Origin: Rhytidiadelphus loreus
Lineage: Eukaryota > Streptophyta > Bryopsida > Hypnales > Hylocomiaceae
Assembly: GCA_947034895.1 (NCBI GenBank)
Contig: OX344762.1
Coordinates: forward strand, 45,612,760 to 45,676,759
Direction of reading: 5' to 3'
Length of the DNA stretch: 64,000 bases
Position numbers and translations under genes: made by a program. Positions 1-10,971 of this stretch are shown here, one piece after another; positions within the stretch are counted from its first letter, which is position 1; each line of letters starts with the position of its first letter. The notes under the pieces were generated by a model that was given only the letters and a program-made list of their open reading frames with translations, had not been told where the DNA came from and did not search any database.

Positions 1-2410
1 CAAATTTTTGATGTTTAATGTGTGCTCACCAACTCAGGACCTCGTCAAGCTTTGAAACCGATTTCTTTAAACACCGTCACAGTCCAAATGGGCCTAAAGA
101 ATGTCTTGCAAAACGTTTAAAACACTGCGCACAAAAAAAAACCAGAGCAGCAAGCTTAGCAACAATCTCATGACAAAACATGAAAACGCTTTTTACTCGG
201 TTCTATAGCTCATTCTTGTTATCCCTCTCAAAAGATTAGACGCAGGTGACTGCATCATAGTAGAGGAGATGAAAGGGAACATTTAATGCGATCAGAATCA
301 GATAAACAAGATACACTGACGAAAGGTACAGGAGAAGGTTGAAGGACCTGTGAGGGCAACTAGGGTACTGATATTCATGGTATATCAGAACATCTTCAAG
401 AGTCCTCAGTTCCCAATTAAACCAGACACAGGGAAACAAGTCACACTAACTTACAACAAATTATGTGAAAAAATGATACTTCAACATTGTATCATTACAA
501 GAGACCTGAATGGATGAAATCACTTTGGATAAGAGCATTGGTGATCAAACAGGGCTATTCTCGAAGCACGTCTACAAAACACGATGTCACAACGAAAATG
601 AAAGGATGAGGGGGAAATGTGAGATGGCAATTGGAGATAGAAAGTAGACTCAAGAAGTAAATGCGCTTGGAAAAGTCTGGGCTCTACAGTCTGATCGAGT
701 TCCCGCATAATTCCCGGACAGATCAGGATCGTAGCTATTAAATTTGTTCGGAACCCCACTACATAGGTGACGTTCAGGAAGAGTATGTACAATCATTGTC
801 AAAACCTCGAAGTGATTCAATCGTGAGCCTGAAGGAACGGAAAATATATCAAAACTAAGAGAAGCCGAGTCAGACTGCTAAACAGATTTCCTGTCATGAA
901 AGATGGCGATCCAGCACATCACTGTGAAGATCTACTAGTGAACGAAAGCATTGAAAATATTCGTACGAGCTAAGTCTAGGAACATCATCACATAGATTCG
1001 TCGGAAAATGTTCATGCCAGTACAAAAGAGATCACTAATGTCTAAGAGACTGCTTAGTCGCAAGCGCCAAGGCTCGCAGGGCATATATACCTTCCAAGCA
1101 TTACAAACGGTCCGAGGAAAAGAACGGGAGACATGCCAACCTTCGCTGGAAAAATACCACAGGTTCTCCAACTCTGAAGACCTTCAGCTTCCCAAGCATT
1201 CCTGCAAAGTCGTAGCGTTTAAAGAAACAAAGCCAGGTTCCGAAGCACCGACAGGTACGCGAACCGCCTAAGACTTAACGACTTCCACAAACACAGGGAT
1301 TCAGAAGCCCGTAACCCGATGCAGAATCGCCGAACTGCGCTCTCAACTTAAATCTCCCCAAGCAGCGTGAGAGAGACAACCCAAAGAGCTCCACGGGCAA
1401 TGACAAAATGTGACCAAACGCGCGCGCGAAAAGGAAATGAAGTTAACTAACCTAGTGCGCCACACAACACCAGAGTCGCAGGGCGTGAAGTTCGTCAGAG
1501 CCGCGCGAGCAAGGGCTCCACAACCCTCCACCACCAGCGGAGCGTGCAACTCCACCGTCGGACGGTCGGCCGATCAACTGCACACTGCTCTCACCCTAAA
1601 CCAACATTCACTACCAAACCCTGAGATGCGGAAAACACGCGCTCGGCAGACAGCCAGGACCTAACAGATCCACCAACATTCATCAATCACCAAACCGAAC
1701 TCGTTAATCACCAGGCTCATCCCGTCCGTTGCCTGTCCAACACGAACACACCTCCCCCTCGCAACAACTGCGGCTACAACGACCGCCCGTCGCAACAACA
1801 AGGAGAGAGAGATCTATAATCTGCACGCTGCACCGACGAAGATCCAGGCCAACGTTACATGCGCCAACGCGGCGGGGGTTGAAAGCACGCTGTCTCCCTC
1901 GTCTTCCAATTTCAAACTCGTTTCCATAGCCTACGTTGCTCCTCCATAGCCTAAAAACACACCTAAAGTTAGTCTCCCTCGGTATTCTCCAGGCCTCGCT
2001 GTCCACACAGTAATGTAGATCCCGCTTTTGCGCTCACCTGTTAATGGCGGCACTGCGGCACTGTAAAAAGGCGCCCTTCCTCGTCATCTGCAGTACGGCC
2101 AATCCCAGAAATCCTCCATTCAATTCCCCATGGCGCGAGCACACCCCGACTCCGCGCAAGTCCAACAACAACAACAACAGAGAGACGAAAAACGCGCTGT
2201 AACTTAGCGCTCATCAGCACGGAAGGGAACAGGAAACCTTTAACCCCGGCCAGACTGCCCCCCCGAAGGGCCCGCTGCCCGAAGTAAACTTTCTACCCGT
2301 CTGCCCTCTGCCCAGGCTACCCTTCCCGAGAATAATTTCTGCCCGCGACCCGCCCGGAACGGACGCGCGGCTGCTGGTGGGTTATTCCGCATGAAATTCC
2401 CGCCGGTGGA
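1..2410. other. GC-richer tract without an assignable gene
   Basis: Base composition is clearly less AT-rich than the following 45 kb, and the change is sharp near 2,500. Short open frames occur on both strands (for example 1704-2006 minus and 1410-1664 plus), but none shows a recognisable domain or a convincing chain of splice sites. The tract could be the promoter, 5' UTR or first-intron region of a gene transcribed leftward out of the window. That is inference from composition and position only. Confidence 0.3.
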
Positions 2411-2732
2411 TTCCATGGGTTAGTGTGAAAAGGACGTTTCGGACTTTCTGGAACAGCGTGGCATATGTCGTATGCAGAGAAGTAATGTGCCCTGTGGCGT
2501 TACCAGAGTATTAAAAAAAATAAAAAATAAAAGTAATTTTCTAATTTTTTAATTCATAAAAATTTTGAAATTTAATAAATTTTTCTACTGTGAGTTTAGG
2601 AATGCCATGACACAAAGTCCATGCACACACCTCCTTGGAGAGAGCTTTCTAACAGTCCAAAGAATGCCCTTGGAAAATGCAAACTTCTAGAGATTTCATT
2701 GTAACAAACAAAACAAATATGGTACCTAAATA

Positions 2733-2943
2733 AGGTAGGAACACCTAATGGCATCAATGTACCTCATAGCGTCACTTTCTAGGTAAGGCGGTGAAAGGCG
2801 GTGATTCTACAACTTGAATGTGAGTACAACATAGATGGCTTATCATTTGGGTCAACAAATGTAAAGCATCTATTGTCAACCTACATTTAAGTTCTCAAAT
2901 TACTACCATCTATAGAAACTAACACCGTTGGGTGCTCCTACCT
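2733..2943. mobile_element. MITE family F, copy 1 (TA target duplication)
   Basis: A 211-bp element flanked by TA on both sides. Termini are AGGTAGGAACACC on the left and the inverse of AGGTAGGAGCACC on the right. The body closely matches the second copy at 59,660-59,880, for example the shared stretch GTACAACATAGATGGCTTAT. The TA duplication resembles the Tc1/mariner (Stowaway) group, but the terminus is not the classical Stowaway one. It is non-coding. Confidence 0.75.
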
Positions 2944-2949
2944 TATAGT

Positions 2950-3150
2950 TTAACCCTTAAAGGACAAAGGGGTGACCTTGGAAATCGTCCCTTTTCATTA
3001 CCATGTGAGTCATGCTTTAGAAATAGCAAAAGCACTAATTAGAAGTCAAACTACTGGAGAAGACCTCCCCTTTTCACAACAAAATTCCGAGGGCAAATAG
3101 TTGCACTTTTGTCCTATTGCAAGGATTCCCTATTGATTGGACGCCAAAGT
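2950..3150. mobile_element. TTAA MITE family A, copy 1 (3' end deleted)
   Basis: It begins TTAACCCTTAAAGGAC and follows the complete copy at 8,678-8,912 base for base over most of its length, up to the GGACGCCAAAG stretch near 3,150. The last ~30 bases, including the right terminal repeat, are missing. It lies seven bases beyond family F copy 1. It is non-coding. Confidence 0.7.
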
Positions 3151-3325
3151 TAAAAAAAACTCAAACTAATTTAATGTATTCATATAAATTTCAATTTGTC
3201 GTACCTTTATTGTGCACATTTGTTTTGAAATGTATCCCTTGGTAACATAAGAAAGGAATTAAGATGAGATTAGTAACATGTTAGTTTATGTTAATCAATC
3301 TAACTTTCCTAGAATTTGGTGAAAA

Positions 3326-4880
3326 TTAACCCCTAAAGGATTGAGACACATCCTAGGCAAAAAATGTGAAAATTTGTCACTCTTTAGGGCAATGAGAAAG
3401 AAAACAATTTTTTTTTCCTTCAAAATTGGACCATACAAATTTGTACTGAAATATTGTTGGAATGTGTGGAAAAAATTTCACAAACTGTGACCGCATGGAT
3501 TGAAAGATTATAACATTTGAAATTAGAGGAAAAAGTTAGTTTTTGACCTTGTCCAACAAAGCCAACAAACATTAACTCCTCCTAGAATGTGATTTTTACA
3601 CTACATGTGGTTATTTTTTTTAACGTTTGCATCTTGTATCATGTAATTTTCATACCTGCCAAATTTCAGAAGTCAAAAGAGGACTTTTTCACATGCTACC
3701 TAAAGATGTCTAATTTGTCTAAAAAGTTTAGAATAACGTAACTTTTGATCCAAACACCTCATTGGAAAAAATATATATTCCCATTGAATGGATACATGTT
3801 CACACTTTGTGTCAAAATTTCATGAACATCCAACCCAAATTGACTTTGCGCATAACAACACAAGATCTCTTATATACATTGAACAATCACTTGGTCCTTA
3901 ACCCCTCATCGCTTAAGGCTTATTTAATTTCAATAACACCATTGCTTTTAAAGTGTTATAGATCTAAATGTCACTAAGTTATACAGATTTCAACCATACA
4001 ATCTTGTAGTGTACGTGTTGTAGATGACATGAATCAAATTTGGAATCATTTGGCCATCTATATTGCAAAAGGATGTTGAAATTTCCATAGCAGCACATTT
4101 GGAGGTGAATTCGATTTCTAAACTTACTTAAATGCTAAAACTTTAAACTATAAAGTGATTTAAAACTAGCGTACAAACACATTTCTGGAAGAAAATATCA
4201 TTGAATTGACTCATTGTGTCTACAAAATGGCATTCAATGTCAAAAAAATAGCAAGAAAAGTTGCAAAAAACACATCTAAGGCTATGCCTCCTTCTACTAA
4301 AATGCCTCTTAAGTCACTTATAACTTTTTGGATTGATGTGAAATTTTAGCCACATAAACTAGACTAGTATGTGCAACTTTCCAAAAAACATTTATTGGAA
4401 AATGACATTGTATGAAGAAGAAACAAGCTGCCAAAGTTTACTATCATCCAAAAATGTCGGGATTTTGAACTTTCAATTGCTCCTAATCATTCAAAAAAAC
4501 TTAGATTGCCATGAAAATTTTACCACACAACACAATTTTTTAACACCATCTAGATTTCAAGTGGAACATAACACAATCTTTTTTTTTATTGAAAACAAAA
4601 ATTGGATGAAGAAGATCCAAGCCCTTGAAGTTGTAGCCTTCAAATGTAGTTTGGTGAACTCAACTTGAATCTGTGAACTTTGATTGGCTTCCAAGAAATC
4701 AATACATCTTGGATTGATGTGGAAATTTTACCACATAATCTAGAAGAGAGAGCACAAAATTTCCAACAAGTTTTATTGAATTTTGACATCAGATGCAAAA
4801 GTCATAGCACTTTAAATTGGACTTGAAACTATGTGAGGACACTCTTTGTCCCCTTAGGCAATGAGGGGTTAAAGGGTTAA
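3326..4880. mobile_element. TTAA element L, interrupted by family B copy 1
   Basis: Left end TTAACCCCTAAAGGATTG. Right end reads GGTCC, then a TTAA that now carries element B1, then AGGGTTAA; removing B1 restores an inverted TTAACCCTTTAAGGACC terminus. Without B1 the element would be about 580 bp. It carries the motif TGACCGC-N3-GATTG at 3,487-3,508 that recurs in families B and C. The pairing of the two ends is my inference. Confidence 0.5.
3898..4872 (-). mobile_element. TTAA element family B, copy 1 (complete, 967 bp)
   Basis: Flanked by TTAA at 3898-3901 and 4869-4872. Terminal inverted repeats are CCCCTCATCGCTTAAGG and the inverse of CCCCTCATTGCCTAAGG. It is homologous along its length, in opposite orientation, to copy 2 at 6,860-7,828: the segments around 4,745-4,860 and 6,890-6,970 are reverse complements. 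There is no transposase frame, so it is non-autonomous. The exact TTAA flank is the piggyBac signature. Confidence 0.8.
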
Positions 4881-5371
4881 GAGTATATTCAATATTGAAT
4901 CGCACACTCGATGCTTCCGTCCGAGATGTGCCCAAGGCCCCCTCTACGTTGTGCTCCTGCTCTTGCCTTCTTCTTGTGTGTTGTTTGTCGTCCTAGTCCT
5001 TCCGTTTTTTGTCCCGTCAAGCCACCTGTGTCTAGGAAGTTTGTTTTGTTTCTTTTGCAATGAAATTCCGTTTCATTTGTTTAAAAAAAAACTGAATCCC
5101 ACAAGGAATCTCAATGGAAAGTTGTTTAGAAGTGTCGCAAACACTACATATTAATAATAATGATAACTAAGATGAATAAAGAATTTGCTAAGGGTCGTTC
5201 AACTAGCCATGTCCCACAAAGACAACATATGGGGTAAACCACGCAATACAAATACAATTACTAAGTACAAAATACAATCAATTGCAAGTGACATTTACTC
5301 CGTTGACATTGACATCATAAAGATATTTATTCTATTCAAGAAGATCCCCAAAATACCTGAAAGTGGGGGGC
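4881..5371. other. Unassigned spacer between elements L and G
   Basis: Between the end of element L and MITE G lies about 490 bp containing short open frames (4951-5154 and 5185-5379, plus) with no recognisable domain. The base composition around 4,900-5,060 is slightly less AT-rich than its surroundings. I see no RNA gene or repeat here. Confidence 0.3.
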
Positions 5372-5373
5372 TA

Positions 5374-5783
5374 AGGTAGGAGGCTCTAAAATGGAGCAGG
5401 CATTAAGAATGGACCCTAGAAATGGTTGTGAAATGGACAAACGGTAGTTCATAAATTGACCTCCATAGTCATTGAATGAATCCAGGAAAAAAGCATTATT
5501 AATTGCAAGAGTCAATCATTCTCCTTGCTTTCCCATTTTTCTTTAGAAGTTGCAAGTAAACAATTTATGAAAAACCTACGGACATAAATAGGGCCCTATG
5601 ACACAACTCCTTTGAAAATCCATAAGTAATTCAAACATGCTTCAAAAAATATGAAACCACCTGTGTTACATTCAACTTCTATTTTTCTTTGTCCGAAAAA
5701 TGAGCTGAAAATATTCCCATTCAAGAAAATACATGAAAAAGGTGGATCAGCCCTGAGATGAGCCATTTTGGAGCCTCCTACCT
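5374..5783. mobile_element. MITE family G (TA target duplication, 410 bp)
   Basis: Flanked by TA on both sides. Terminal inverted repeats are AGGTAGGAGGCTCTAAAATG and the inverse of AGGTAGGAGGCTCCAAAATG, 19 of 20 identical. The first nine bases are shared with family F, but the internal sequence is unrelated. It is non-coding. The left arm follows a GGGGGG run. Confidence 0.75.
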
Positions 5784-6213
5784 TATCAATTCCTTGGGAA
5801 AATGAGAAAATAACTTTTTTTTATACACGTAGAAAAACTAGTGAAAAGATCTATTAAAATTTCTATTTACAATATAAAAATATGGAAAAAAAATGGATTG
5901 AGTCCTTGAAAAAAACAAAAAAACCCAATAAAGCTAAAAAAGATACCAAAGACTCACATACCAATGTTATTACTATCCCCTTTGTCTCACTAAGAACCTT
6001 TGAATTGGACATAGTGTGTGTACCACTAAAACGCTCCACGTATTGATTTTGATGTGGAATTCAAAATCAATTTCCATGCTCAATCAATTCCAAAAATTCC
6101 ACATCACTTGTTCAAAGATCAACAATCAAAACGAACAAATGGTCATGAGCAATTTTAGTAGTATATGCACAATTTTCAATTGGGAAATTTTTAGTGGGAT
6201 GGAGGGAGTATTA

Positions 6214-6343
6214 TTAGGGCCAACTTCCATGTGGAGTTGGGGTCAATGAAACCCATCGATAAATAGTGGAATGGGAACTTTAGAAAGAAAAACTATACTC
6301 CCTATTCCACCGTTGATCGGTGGGCTAGCATCATTGGCCCTAA
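6214..6343. mobile_element. MITE family E, copy 1
   Basis: Terminal inverted repeats TTAGGGCCAA and TTGGCCCTAA enclose a 130-bp element. The internal stretch CTTCCATGTGGAGT and the palindromic segments around 'ACCGTTGATCGGTGGGCT' are shared with a second copy at 31,121-31,285. Target duplication is uncertain. Confidence 0.6.
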
Positions 6344-6791
6344 CGGCGTCACATCAACCTCTTTTTTTACTTTTTGAAAAAGTGTAAGGATGGCGATCAC
6401 TTCAAATTTGGTGAAGCATTGTATTTCTACATTCATCCATCTTTTCGACCAAAAAAACACTTTTCAATCATATTCACACACTTTTTCATCCAAATTTGTT
6501 GACTTCATCCATGCTAGTGTGCCTTGTGCTATTGCCACAATCAAAAGAAATAGAAAATTAATCTTCTAATTTTTTTTAAACAAAAAATAACTCAAAAATT
6601 CATAACTTTCCCACCATAGGTCCAAAATCCACGAAACAAAGCTTGTGCACCTTCCCTTGCCGAGGGCTTTCTAATTGTACCAAGAATGTGATTGGGGGAC
6701 GTATGGTCCAAGAGATTTCACCCAATAACAAAAAAACAAAACAAACAAAAAACAAAAACAAAAACAAAAACAAACAAAAAACAAAACTAAC

Positions 6792-7991
6792 TTAACCTTT
6801 AAAGGACAAAACGGTGACCTTAGAAATCATCCCTTTTCATTACTGTGTGAATCATTGGCTTAACCCTTCATCGCCTAAAGGGACGAAAAGTGTCCTCATA
6901 TATAATTCAAAGTGCTGTAACTTTTGCATCCGATATCCAAATTCAATAAAACTTGTTGGTAAAGTTGCGCTCTCTCTTCTAGTTTGTGTGGTAAAATTTT
7001 CAGATCAATCCAAGACTTAAAAATTAAATGGGAGCCAATCAAAGTTCACAGGTTCAATTTGAATTCACCAAACTGCATTTGATGGCTGAAACTTCGGGGG
7101 GGTGTATCTCCTTCATACAATGTTAGTTTTCAATAAAATTTGTTGGGTTATGTTCCACTTTTAGTTTAGTTATTGTGGTAAAATTTTCATGTCAATACAA
7201 GCTTCTTTGAATGTTTGGGAGCAATTCAAAATTTAAAATCCAGCCATTTTCGGATTACAGTGAAATTCGGCGGCTTGTAACTTCTTCATACAGTGTCCAT
7301 TTTCAATAATTTTTTTTGTGAAAGTTGCGCATACTAGTCTAGTTTGTGTGGCTAAAATTTCACATGAATCCAAGAAGTAATGAATGACTGAGATGCTTTT
7401 TAGTGGAGGAGGTTTAACCTTACATGGTGTTTTTTGCAACTTTTCATGCTATTTTTTTGACATTTCAAATCTGTTTTGCAGACATATTGAGTCAATTGAA
7501 TGATGTTTTTTTTCACCAATGTGTTTATATGTTGATTTTGAATCACTTTATAGTCTCAAGTTTTTTCATTTGAGTAGGTTTAGAAGTCGAATTTCACCTC
7601 CAAATGTGTTTTTTGGAAAATTTCAGCATCTTTTTTTAACACTAAAACATTATAATCTTTCAATCCAAGCGGTCAAATGACTTCAAATTTTTTTTGTGTC
7701 ATCTACAACATGTTCACTACAATATTGTACGGTTAAGATTTCTATAACTTAGCAACATCTATATTTACAACACTTCAAAAGCAACGCTGTTTTTTACCTC
7801 ATTTGGACTTCAGGCGATGAAGGGTTAATAAATAGTAGAAGCACTCGTTAGAAGAGTCAATCTACTCTGAAGAATCCCTCCCCTTTTCACAACAAAATCT
7901 TGAGAATGAACAGTTGTAATTCTGTCCCACTAGAAAGGATTCCCTATCATCTCTCAGATGCCAAACATCCATGTCGATGTTTAAGGGTTAA
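6792..7991. mobile_element. TTAA MITE family A, copy 2, split by family B copy 2
   Basis: Outer TTAA sites are at 6792-6795 and 7988-7991. Left terminus CCTTTAAAGGACAAA; right terminus ends GTTTAAGGG. A family B element sits inside at 6860-7828. Removing it and one TTAA leaves 235 bp, exactly the length of the uninterrupted copy 3 at 8,678-8,912, and the joined sequence aligns with copy 3 across the junction. Confidence 0.85.
6860..7828 (+). mobile_element. TTAA element family B, copy 2 (complete, 961 bp), nested in A2
   Basis: Flanked by TTAA at 6860-6863 and 7825-7828. Terminal inverted repeats CCCTTCATCGCCTAAAG and the inverse of CCCTTCATCGCCTGAAG. It is homologous in reverse to copy 1 (3,898-4,872), and its right half matches the truncated copy at 51,513-51,815. 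Short frames (for example 7233-7439 minus) are chance openings. It carries the shared motif, inverted, at 7,654-7,675. Confidence 0.85.
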
Positions 7992-8373
7992 TGAATTTTT
8001 TTTAATGGAAATGGAAAATTTATGGCTAAAAAAAGATTACTTCCATCTTGCGAAAAGTAGATATTTATTTTGAAATGGTACAATTGGTCCCCATGATGGT
8101 GCCCCAAACCCAAAAGGCTGCTCCACATGGAAGCCTCCCCGACCCTTCCACTCATGTGTGCGATTTGGGGGAGTCCCATGCAGAGTAAGGAGTGATGTCA
8201 TGCCATACTCTTCCCTGCCAGTTGTGGTGTGCTCTCTCTCTTGGGGGGTTCAGGGATGAGCTGGTTTCCTGACTTCCCAATTCACTTGCATGATCATCAC
8301 TGCTGGCCGCTGCTATCACATGGAACTCATTTATCATAACGTACAGCAAGCCCTAGGCTAGGTGAGGCTATAA

Positions 8374-8376
<3 letters not shown>

Positions 8377-8445
<69 letters not shown>

Positions 8446-8483
8446 TAGATAGATATATAGATACATACATACATATACATATA
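8377..8483. repeat. (AT)n microsatellite grading into GATA/CATA repeats
   Basis: About 65 bp of pure AT dinucleotides is followed by AGAT, then ATAC and ATAT variants. The length makes it hypermutable. The 138-residue minus frame across 8358-8774 is an artefact of this repeat. Confidence 0.95.
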
Positions 8484-8677
8484 AGGTAGGTCTGGCCCTG
8501 TGGGTTTTTCTTGCTGGGGGGTTGTTTGCAGTACCCTCATCAGTACGCTTGCCAGTACATTACCAATGCGCGTCGTCGTCGTCATCGTCATGGGGTGGGG
8601 AGCCCGTAGCAGCGAGAGGGACTTAGTCAGTGAGGGACTCATGCCTGGCTGGCTGCTTGCAGTGAGTCGTGTTTGTG

Positions 8678-8912
8678 CTAACCCTGAAAGGACGAAGGGG
8701 TGACCTTGGAAATCGTCCTTTTTCTTTTCGTTACCGTGTGACTCGTGGACTTTAGAAATAGCAAAAACACTCATTGGAAGTTAAACTACTATAGAAGATT
8801 TCCCCTTTTCACAACAACATTCCAAGGATGAATAGTTGCACTCATGTCCTACTGCAAGGATTCCTTGTCATCCATCGGACGCCAAAGGTCCTCCTCGACG
8901 TTCAAGGGTTAA
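8678..8912. mobile_element. TTAA MITE family A, copy 3 (complete reference copy, 235 bp)
   Basis: Left end CTAA (a decayed TTAA), then CCCTGAAAGGACGAAGG. Right end GACGTTCAAGGG, then TTAA. Copies 1, 2 and 4 (2,950, 6,792 and 52,303) align to it. It has no coding capacity. Family A termini resemble those of families C and L (CCCYTWAAGGAC), which suggests they were mobilised by the same transposase. Confidence 0.85.
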
Positions 8913-10960
8913 AATCACGACCAATTTTTTTTTCAAGAACTTGTGTTTTGAGTCTTGTAGAAATAGATGATGGGCATGGATGGATCTCCATCGGGGTGGG
9001 GTGGTGGGGGTTGGAGCAGCTGCAATGGAGAGTTGTTATTGGGTTTGATGGGAAGGAAGTTAAGTTAGCATGGGTAGCAATCCAATTTTTTTATTAGCAA
9101 ACAAAGTCACGTCATTCACTGAAAGAATTTAAATAGAAACATCTATTTCACTAAGAGCGTGGCTAACGTTACATGCCCAACTTGGGACGTACAAATTTTA
9201 CCATCTAATTTTGAAGGGCCCTCAATTTCCTTGGTCCTCACCCTTGCTCACCAAACATGATCCATAAATGGTTGAGCAATCGCTCATCAAGAAGAAAAAA
9301 GGATGAAACAACTAAAGTTTACGATGAAATAGTGATTTCAAGGGCCATTCCTTGACACGCTAGGATCAAGTGTTGAGAGAATATTGTGAAGGGCTTGTAG
9401 GGCTTTTCATCTACATTTGAAGAGTGTCGGACCCAGAGCATGTAATAGTGGCGATGCTCTCAGGCATATATTGAGAAAGATGGGTGACTTCAGTATGAAA
9501 GATTGGCGTGAATGGAGAGTCTGTTGGGAATGGCTCAACTATCTAAGCCTCGTGGATTTAGGTGGTGGATTCCATCTTTGATGGCTTGGTTAGGAGGTAG
9601 ACCCTATAATAAAGAACCAACGTGTTCCTCTTCCCCCCCAAATAAATTCTCGGGTCTCCATATCACGACAAGGTAGTTATTGCAACCCCCACCATAGTTG
9701 GGTGGACTATGGTTGTCCACAACACCTAGGGTTTGAACTCATGAGCACTTCACTAGTGTACTAAGGCCAAAGTCACTAAGCCTAGGCTGTAAGTGCCTAG
9801 GCATGCACTTAGGTATCAAAGTGAGGTCCTAGAGCATTAAGCTATAATATAAGACCTTGGTTCCAAAGCAAGCCATATGGACATTAGAGCATCGCCAACG
9901 TTTTACCTCAGAGGAGGGCAATCCATGCTTAAAGTATGGGCTAAGTGCATGGGATTATAGCCCTATTGAGTCCCTAGCTAGGGTTATTGTGAGCCTCGTC
10001 ATGCTACAAAACGCAAGACAACATCCTTGCCAAATGCATCGACAATAGTTTTTGAGAGTCTTGTTTCATGTTGCTTGCTTTTGATTTATGCATCAAATTG
10101 CAATACTACTAAACCTTGAAAGTCTTAGAATAGTAACTTGTGGGCCAACCTACCAACTCAAGTGGTGTTGTGACTTCTTATGACAAGTGAGTGTGGCAAG
10201 GATGAATGGGGGAATGACACAAGATTGCAAGTGAAAGGACGCCCATAGCCTATGCCACCTCATTTAGCAAGTCTATTTAGGGGGAAATGTTGGTGATATT
10301 TTTTAATTTGGTGTCCACATTGGCCCTAGAACCATATCCATACATTGTAGCTTGGTGCTCTACAACCTCTATTCCTCTAGTAATAAAAATTTCCATAAAA
10401 CTTTGTAGGATTTTTTGGCAAGAATTTTTCTGAAAAAAATATGTAGTTTGATGTAGGAAAAAAATCAACACCAATTAATCTCTTTACTGGCATGCATGGA
10501 TAATGTGGGTGCCACCAAAAGGCATCCTTTTTTTATCCCACCATCTAATTCAAAGGACTCATAAAGATTTTTTTTCTTTCAGTTGTATCATTAGCAATTC
10601 AAATAGAAAACCAAACCTAAGTGTTGAAGTCTTTCATAAGTTTCTAACACTTGTGTATTATTTTTCAAGTCTTTAAAGTTGGAATCATATGAAAAATGAC
10701 ATTGACACTAGACTATCCATTATATGAACATCCTTGAAGCAAAAAATGCTTGAATTGTTGTAGGTAAATTCAAATGGTTATGTGTTTTATTTTTATTATT
10801 TATTCTTCAAAAGTTCACGGTATTATTAAGCAAGTCAAATGGTTCCCCACAATAAATTGCTAAAGGAAAGATATTCTATACTTCTATATACTTCTAGATG
10901 TCTTAACTCTTACATTTATTAAAAAATAGACTAACATGCAAGTTACACTTGGCTTAACTA
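8913..10960. other. Spacer between TTAA MITE A3 and the foldback element
   Basis: About 2 kb of moderately AT-rich DNA. Short plus-strand frames (8828-9097 and 9857-10048) show no known domain. Several ACTTAGG- and GCCTAGG-rich stretches near 9,760-9,830 look like short degenerate repeats. I recognise no gene, RNA or element boundary. Confidence 0.3.
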
Positions 10961-10971
10961 TGCCATTTACT

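Noticed and set aside
8358..8774. A 138-codon minus-strand frame, the longest in the left half of the window
   Set aside because: Its C-terminal half is a translation of the (AT)n microsatellite (YIYIYI) and the rest runs across MITE A3, so it is not a gene.
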